Shown here: positions 7,978 through 10,630 of the stretch, in pieces
Layout: every line of letters begins with the position of its first letter
Position numbering within the stretch: position 1 is the first letter of the stretch
Assembly (NCBI GenBank): GCA_047619315.1
Contig: JBLHKB010000213.1
Coordinates: forward strand, 1-10,630
Direction: 5' to 3'
Source of the DNA: JBCCRV01 sp047619315
GTDB taxonomy: Bacteria; Myxococcota_A; Polyangia; Polyangiales; Houyiibacteriaceae
Length of the DNA: 10,630 bases
Notes under the pieces: generated by a model
What the model saw: the letters and a program-made list of their open reading frames with translations, nothing else
Databases searched by the model: none
What the model was told of the DNA's origin: nothing
Position numbers and translations under genes: made by a program

Positions 7978-8529
7978 CTACGATTGGTAAAGGTACGGAT
8001 GTCGGGCCAGAAGAGTAAGCACTGCAGCCACTAGGAAAGAACCACCCATTCGCACTGTACTAAGCAGTGAGGGGTTTATCTTCCGCCGCCACTTTTTCGG
8101 AAGGAGCGGGTTGAGGGCTAAGTAAAAAGAGTTCGCGAAGGTGCGTAGAAGCTGTCCTTCCCATGCGAGGCGCCCTAAAGCGTAGAGGCCACCAACGATG
8201 AAGGAGATGAACTCGATCTCGAGTCCAACGAGCACACCGGCGACCGCCCCAATGGCAGCGGTCATCTTCACGTCCCCTCCGCCGATTGCTCCTTGTCGCC
8301 ACAAGAAGAAGGGAACGAGTCCACAAAGTAGCATTCCTACAATGGAACTCACTACACCCACCGTCCCGTCCGTGATGCCGTAGACGATGGGGGCAATGAC
8401 CAAGGGTGGGAGCGTCAGGTAGTTTGGAATCCTACCTACGCGCCAGTCCATGACGGCCGCAATACCCGCGATCAGTATCGCAGCCGCTAGCCCAAACAGC
8501 TCAGTATTTGAGTCAAAAGTTAGGAGCAC
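7978..8529 (-). CDS. cpaA: Flp prepilin peptidase CpaA/TadV
   Basis: Inner-membrane aspartic protease (A24 family) that removes the leader of Flp pilins and TadE-type pseudopilins. The protein is 183 residues with about five or six hydrophobic segments. The two catalytic aspartates are in the expected contexts: D28 in MDWRVGRIPN and D86 in GGGDVKM (the GxGD motif). There is no N-terminal methylase domain, as usual for CpaA/TadV. The only plausible start before D28 is GTG 8529, 6 nt after the flp stop. It has no clear Shine-Dalgarno, so translation is probably coupled to flp. Both aspartates being intact suggests a working enzyme. Position directly after the pilin gene matches other Tad loci. 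Confidence 0.94.
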   Translation of the reverse strand: MLLTFDSNTELFGLAAAILIAGIAAVMDWRVGRIPNYLTLPPLVIAPIVYGITDGTVGVVSSIVGMLLCGLVPFFLWRQGAIGGGDVKMTAAIGAVAGVLVGLEIEFISFIVGGLYALGRLAWEGQLLRTFANSFYLALNPLLPKKWRRKINPSLLSTVRMGGSFLVAAVLTLLARHPYLYQS

Positions 8530-8535
8530 AAGAAA

Positions 8536-8742
8536 TCAGCGGGGAAGGCCACCGATCGTGCTCGCGCTGCCTTCAGCCTGGGTCTGAATCGAGGAACCAA
8601 AGGTCGTCCAGGCGGCGATTGCGGCGATGGCAATCAGAGCAAGAATGATGATGTACTCGACGGTCGTAAGACCCTGGTCGTCCTTACGGAGGGAGTCGAT
8701 GGCCATCTGGATGCGAATCGCGGTTGCTTCAATCTTATTCAT
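8536..8742 (-). CDS. flp: Major Flp-type pilin
   Basis: Flp/Fap-family pilin of 68 residues, the likely main pilus subunit. The leader of 24 residues ends in KDDQG24, and mature residues begin LTTVEY, with Glu29 at +5 and Tyr30 at +6, the classical Flp processing motif. The hydrophobic helix IIILALIAIAAIAAW follows, then a short Ser/Gly/Thr-rich tail. The mature protein would be 44 residues. AGAGGA lies 7 nt before ATG 8742, a strong ribosome site that fits high expression. The gene is the second of the operon, 69 nt after the acidic-leader pilin-like gene, and is followed closely by its peptidase gene. Confidence 0.97.
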   Translation of the reverse strand: MNKIEATAIRIQMAIDSLRKDDQGLTTVEYIIILALIAIAAIAAWTTFGSSIQTQAEGSASTIGGLPR

Positions 8743-8786
8743 GGGGGTGTCCTCTTGGTGTTTGTTTGATGTCGAAGGCGGTTTGA

Positions 8787-8805
8787 CGACCCCCGAAAAC
8801 GGTCG
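8787..8805 (-). other. Small inverted repeat between the two pilin genes
   Basis: CGACC and GGTCG arms enclose a short GTTTTC-containing loop with three unpaired G residues, in the 69-nt spacer between the pilin genes. No T-run follows, so it is not a convincing terminator. It could be an RNA hairpin that stabilises or processes the flp message. The spacer also carries GTTTGTTT twice on the plus strand (8760-8767 and 8806-8813). Function unknown. Confidence 0.3.
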
Positions 8806-8811
8806 GTTTGT

Positions 8812-9012
8812 TTAGGGGATGGGAACAATAGCGAGTGCGGCGCCCCACTCGTAGAGTCGAACCATAGGGACGCCGAGGGTGTAGATAGAAGCCGCGCCCA
8901 GGATAGTCACCACCGATGCAAGGATGATGTACTCGGTGAAAGCAACACCAGTCTCATCAGAGATGAGTTCATCTAGCGAGCGTTCGTCGTGGCTATTGGG
9001 GTCGTGTTGCAT
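8812..9012 (-). CDS. Second Flp-like pilin with acidic leader
   Basis: Flp-family pilin-like protein of 66 residues and first gene of the operon. The processing motif is DETG22/VAFTEY, with Glu27 at +5 and Tyr28 at +6, followed by the helix IILASVVTILGAASIY. The mature part would be 44 residues, the same length as Flp, but its tail (YEWGAALAIVPIP) is hydrophobic and ends in a Pro-rich motif unlike Flp. The leader is strongly acidic (D4, D9, E10, D14, E15, D19, E20 against a single Arg), whereas pilin leaders are usually basic. The frame extends up to 9069, but that part overlaps the sigma-54 promoter. ATG 9012 is the first Met after the predicted transcription start, leaving a leader of only about 8 nt with no Shine-Dalgarno. 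It may be a minor pilin or an alternative major subunit. Confidence 0.85.
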   Translation of the reverse strand: MQHDPNSHDERSLDELISDETGVAFTEYIILASVVTILGAASIYTLGVPMVRLYEWGAALAIVPIP

Positions 9013-9029
9013 GGTTCGACCAATAGTAT

Positions 9030-9045
9030 AGCAAGCCGGGTGCCA
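9030..9045 (-). promoter_or_regulatory. Sigma-54 (-24/-12) promoter of the Tad operon
   Basis: The minus strand reads TGGCAC-CCGGC-TTGCT, an exact match to the sigma-54 consensus TGGCAC-N5-TTGCW, with the required 10 nt between the invariant GG and GC. The predicted transcription start is about 9019-9020, just upstream of the pilin-like start codon at 9012. It faces into the operon and is the only clear promoter seen for it. Sigma-54 control requires an enhancer-binding activator, which is not encoded in this window. Confidence 0.85.
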
Positions 9046-9113
9046 ACAAAAGTTTGTGATCACTCTCACTGGAGATCATTGACGAATTTAGCAAAAGTGT
9101 CGCCCTTTACGCA

Positions 9114-9142
9114 CATGATCTGTGCAGTTGTGCACGATCGTG
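9114..9142. promoter_or_regulatory. Inverted repeat, candidate enhancer site for a sigma-54 activator
   Basis: Near-perfect dyad on the plus strand: GATC, an extra T, GTGCA, a GTTG loop, TGCAC, GATC (9117-9139), with two more paired bases (CA and TG) outside one mismatch. Its centre is about 109 bp upstream of the predicted sigma-54 start, the usual range for enhancer-binding proteins. On the minus strand it lies after the RCC1 gene stop, but no T-run follows it, so a terminator is unlikely. It also contains the palindrome CACGATCGTG (9133-9142). Confidence 0.5.
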
Positions 9143-9161
9143 GGGTCTAATGTCGCCGCGA

Positions 9162-10250
9162 TCATTGGAGCCCATTGACCACGGTGGGTACAAAAGTATC
9201 CACGCTGGTAGCGGGTCCAAGTTGCCCTTGGGTCGCTGAACCCCAGCAAAGCACCTGCGCTTCAGAGAATGCACAGGAGTGCTCTTTCCCGAGGGCGAGC
9301 GTGGTGATGGGCATCACGCCCACCGTCAGAGGTCCCATGGGGGTCTGCGCAGGACTCTGAAGCTGGCCCTTGTCGTTGTCGCCCCAACATTGGGCGACCC
9401 CGTCTGTCGAGAGGGTGCATGTGTGATTGGCTCCGGCTTGTAGAGCTCCGGAAGAAGCCCCGACAGGAACGGCGTAAACTCCTAGGGGGGAGCTGCGGAC
9501 GCCTTGGCCTAGTTGGCCCAGCTCATCTCCGCCCCAGCATCGAACCTGCGCTCCAGCTTGAGCGCAGGAGTGAAGCTCACCGAGCGAGATGCTCACAGCC
9601 GCATCTACATTCGCCAATTCGGTCTCAAAATCAGCATCCAGTGCGACTCGAATAGGCACTGCGGAGTCTTGGGAGTTTAGGTTTCCGAGCTGTCCTTCGA
9701 GCCCCGCGCCCCAGCACCAGACACCCATCGTCGCCGTGATCGCACAGGCATGCTCGCGGCCCACGGCGAACTCCCGGACCATGTCTGGAAGGATAATCGG
9801 CGTCGCCAAGAAGCTGGAGGTGGTGACGGATGGACCCAACTGACCTCGGTCCGCAGCCCCCCAGCATGCGAGCTCCCCCATCGTGGTTCCGCAGCTAAAT
9901 GCGCCGCCAAAGCGGGCCAGCTTCAGGGAGTCTCCGCTGAAGGCCACTGGAACGGGGGTGGCTGTCATGGTTGGAGAGGAGACGCCGAACTGTCCCTGGG
10001 CGTTGGAGCCCCAGCAAGACCAGCCGGTGTCCGCGAGGAGCGCGCAGTAGGTCTCCGAGCCCACCAGCAGCTCCATGACTGCGGTGCCGAAGATCCGTCG
10101 ACTTGGGAGGGACTCACCGTCGCCCCAGCACAGAATCTGATTTCCGCTGATGCCACACGAGAGGTCATCACCAACCACGACGGACGTGATCGCGACAGGA
10201 GTGCCGCAAGAAAGCGTGAGAAGCACGAAGCCCAGTAGAGTTGAACGCAT
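9162..10250 (-). CDS. RCC1/BNR-repeat lipoprotein, probable seven-bladed propeller
   Basis: Exported lipoprotein of 362 residues. The N-terminus MRSTLLGFVLLTLSC has a hydrophobic core and lipobox LTLSC, so C15 is the predicted lipidated cysteine. The rest consists of seven RCC1-like repeats. Each is centred on a pattern of xSC(A/G), about 9-12 residues, CWG, then usually GQLG or GQFG: CGISGNQILCWG, CALLADTGWSCWG, CGTTMGELACWG, CAITATMGVWCWG, CAQAGAQVRCWG, CTLSTDGVAQCWG and CAFSEAQVLCWG. Seven repeats fit a closed beta-propeller. Each repeat carries a cysteine pair, probably a disulfide within a blade. The GQLG tail is lost in repeat 1 and altered in repeat 6 (GQLQ). There is no clear Shine-Dalgarno before ATG 10250. 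The gene is upstream of, and co-directional with, the Tad operon, but its own unit. Its ligand and role are unknown. Confidence 0.9.
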   Translation of the reverse strand: MRSTLLGFVLLTLSCGTPVAITSVVVGDDLSCGISGNQILCWGDGESLPSRRIFGTAVMELLVGSETYCALLADTGWSCWGSNAQGQFGVSSPTMTATPVPVAFSGDSLKLARFGGAFSCGTTMGELACWGAADRGQLGPSVTTSSFLATPIILPDMVREFAVGREHACAITATMGVWCWGAGLEGQLGNLNSQDSAVPIRVALDADFETELANVDAAVSISLGELHSCAQAGAQVRCWGGDELGQLGQGVRSSPLGVYAVPVGASSGALQAGANHTCTLSTDGVAQCWGDNDKGQLQSPAQTPMGPLTVGVMPITTLALGKEHSCAFSEAQVLCWGSATQGQLGPATSVDTFVPTVVNGLQ

Positions 10251-10274
10251 CTTGCGGAGGGTAGGCTAATGCAC

Positions 10275-10299
10275 CCGAAGGGGATAGTGGTACCCTCGG
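10275..10299. other. Imperfect dyad in the divergent spacer
   Basis: CCGA, an extra A, GGG and then CCC-TCGG form a 7-bp inverted repeat with a 10-base loop, located in the 52-bp spacer between the divergent lipoprotein genes and ending 3 bp before the plus-strand ATG. It could be an operator or a 5' leader hairpin. No convincing -35/-10 promoter was recognised in this spacer for either gene. Confidence 0.3.
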
Positions 10300-10302
10300 C
10301 AC

Positions 10303-10630
10303 ATGCGCCCAGTACTGCTATGCCTCCTACTCACTGCGTGTGGGTGCCCTGACGACCCGTCGAACACGCGTGATGCAGCGATGGATGTGCCACCCATCGA
10401 TGTTCCGTTTACAGACGCTGGCCCCGTCACGTCAGGGTGTGAAGCGCGGGCGCGCTGGGTCTACTTGGTGGACTCCAATCGTCAGCTCATTCGCTTTGAA
10501 CCTGACTCCCAGACATTCACTTCGGTGGGAACGCTCAACTGCGATCCGACCAGCTCACCATTCAGTATGGCCGTGGATCGTGACGCTGGTGCTTGGGTGC
10601 TCTACCAAAACGGACGTCTCTATCGAGCAA
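10303..10630 (+). CDS. Lipoprotein, partial (3' end outside window)
   Basis: The first 109 residues of a plus-strand lipoprotein are visible. MRPVLLCLLLTAC has a lipobox ending at C13 (LLTAC). A Pro/Asp-rich low-complexity linker follows (about 16-42, with DVPPIDVPFTDAG), a style common for surface lipoproteins of Myxococcota. The folded part begins at about 45: RWVYLVDSNRQLIRFEPDSQ, then SVGTLNC and PFSMAVDRDAGAWVLYQNGRLYR. These alternating strand-turn units with VDxxxxLxRF and AVDRxxxAWVLY look like the blades of a beta-propeller. Two cysteines (46 and 80) could pair. The gene is divergent from the RCC1 lipoprotein with a 52-bp spacer. The frame is open to the window edge. The specific function is unknown and the propeller assignment is tentative. 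Confidence 0.85.
   Translation, partial: MRPVLLCLLLTACGCPDDPSNTRDAAMDVPPIDVPFTDAGPVTSGCEARARWVYLVDSNRQLIRFEPDSQTFTSVGTLNCDPTSSPFSMAVDRDAGAWVLYQNGRLYRA

Larger units (their letters stand above)
9013..9161. other. Intergenic control region between the RCC1 gene and the Tad operon
   Basis: This 149-bp spacer is the longest gene-free stretch of the window. It carries the sigma-54 promoter, the dyad at 9114-9142, the 8-bp palindrome GTGATCAC (9056-9063) and TGTCGCC twice (9099-9105 and 9151-9157). A hairpin in the minus-strand message formed by GTGCG and CG-A-CAC, followed by TTTT, could weakly terminate the RCC1 transcript, but its stem is short and bulged. Confidence 0.6.

Noticed and set aside
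8743..8811. Separate promoter for flp
   Set aside because: No -24/-12 or convincing -35/-10 element could be found in this spacer.
9013..9069. N-terminal extension of the acidic-leader pilin to 9069
   Set aside because: The extension overlaps the sigma-54 promoter and would begin before the predicted transcription start.
9114..9142. Intrinsic terminator of the RCC1 gene
   Set aside because: The stem is good, but no T-run follows on the minus strand. An activator site for the sigma-54 promoter fits the position better.

Overview
This window looks like part of a Myxococcota-type (Deltaproteobacteria sensu lato) genome, possibly Sandaracinaceae/Polyangia or Bradymonadia. That placement is inference. 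It rests on base composition judged by eye as moderately GC-rich, an FHA domain fused to the Tad ATPase, a strong sigma-54 promoter on a pilus operon, and two lipoproteins of a style common in that group: a seven-repeat RCC1/BNR protein and an Asp/Pro-rich N-terminus after the lipobox.

Positions 9045 down to 1 hold a long, tightly packed minus-strand operon for a Flp/Tad (tight adherence) type IVc pilus. Transcription reads right to left: a Flp-like pilin with an acidic leader, the classical Flp pilin, the prepilin peptidase CpaA/TadV, a TadE-like pseudopilin, a large cysteine-rich TadG-like protein, a second small TadE-like protein, an unrecognised exported protein, CpaB/RcpC, the secretin CpaC/RcpA, and a CpaF/TadA ATPase with an N-terminal FHA domain. 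The ATPase gene runs off the left edge at its His box. TadB, TadC and possibly TadZ/CpaE are not in the window and probably lie further left. Gene junctions are short or overlapping. The longest internal gaps are 65 to 75 nt.

Upstream of the first pilin there is a textbook -24/-12 element (TGGCAC-N5-TTGCT, positions 9030-9045, minus strand). A strong inverted repeat sits about 110 bp upstream of the predicted transcription start, where sigma-54 enhancer-binding activators usually bind. The operon is therefore probably switched on by an NtrC/PilR-class activator.

Right of the operon lies a minus-strand RCC1-repeat lipoprotein (9162-10250). A 52-bp divergent spacer separates it from the start of a plus-strand lipoprotein that runs off the right edge.

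Functional picture: CpaA processes the pilins and TadE-type pseudopilins. CpaF powers assembly and may be tuned by phosphothreonine binding through its FHA domain. CpaC with CpaB forms the outer-membrane channel. The TadE/TadG-like proteins are probable minor pilins, tip or anchoring components. No mobile elements, tRNAs, rRNAs or CRISPR arrays were seen, and no gene-free stretch exceeds 300 bases.
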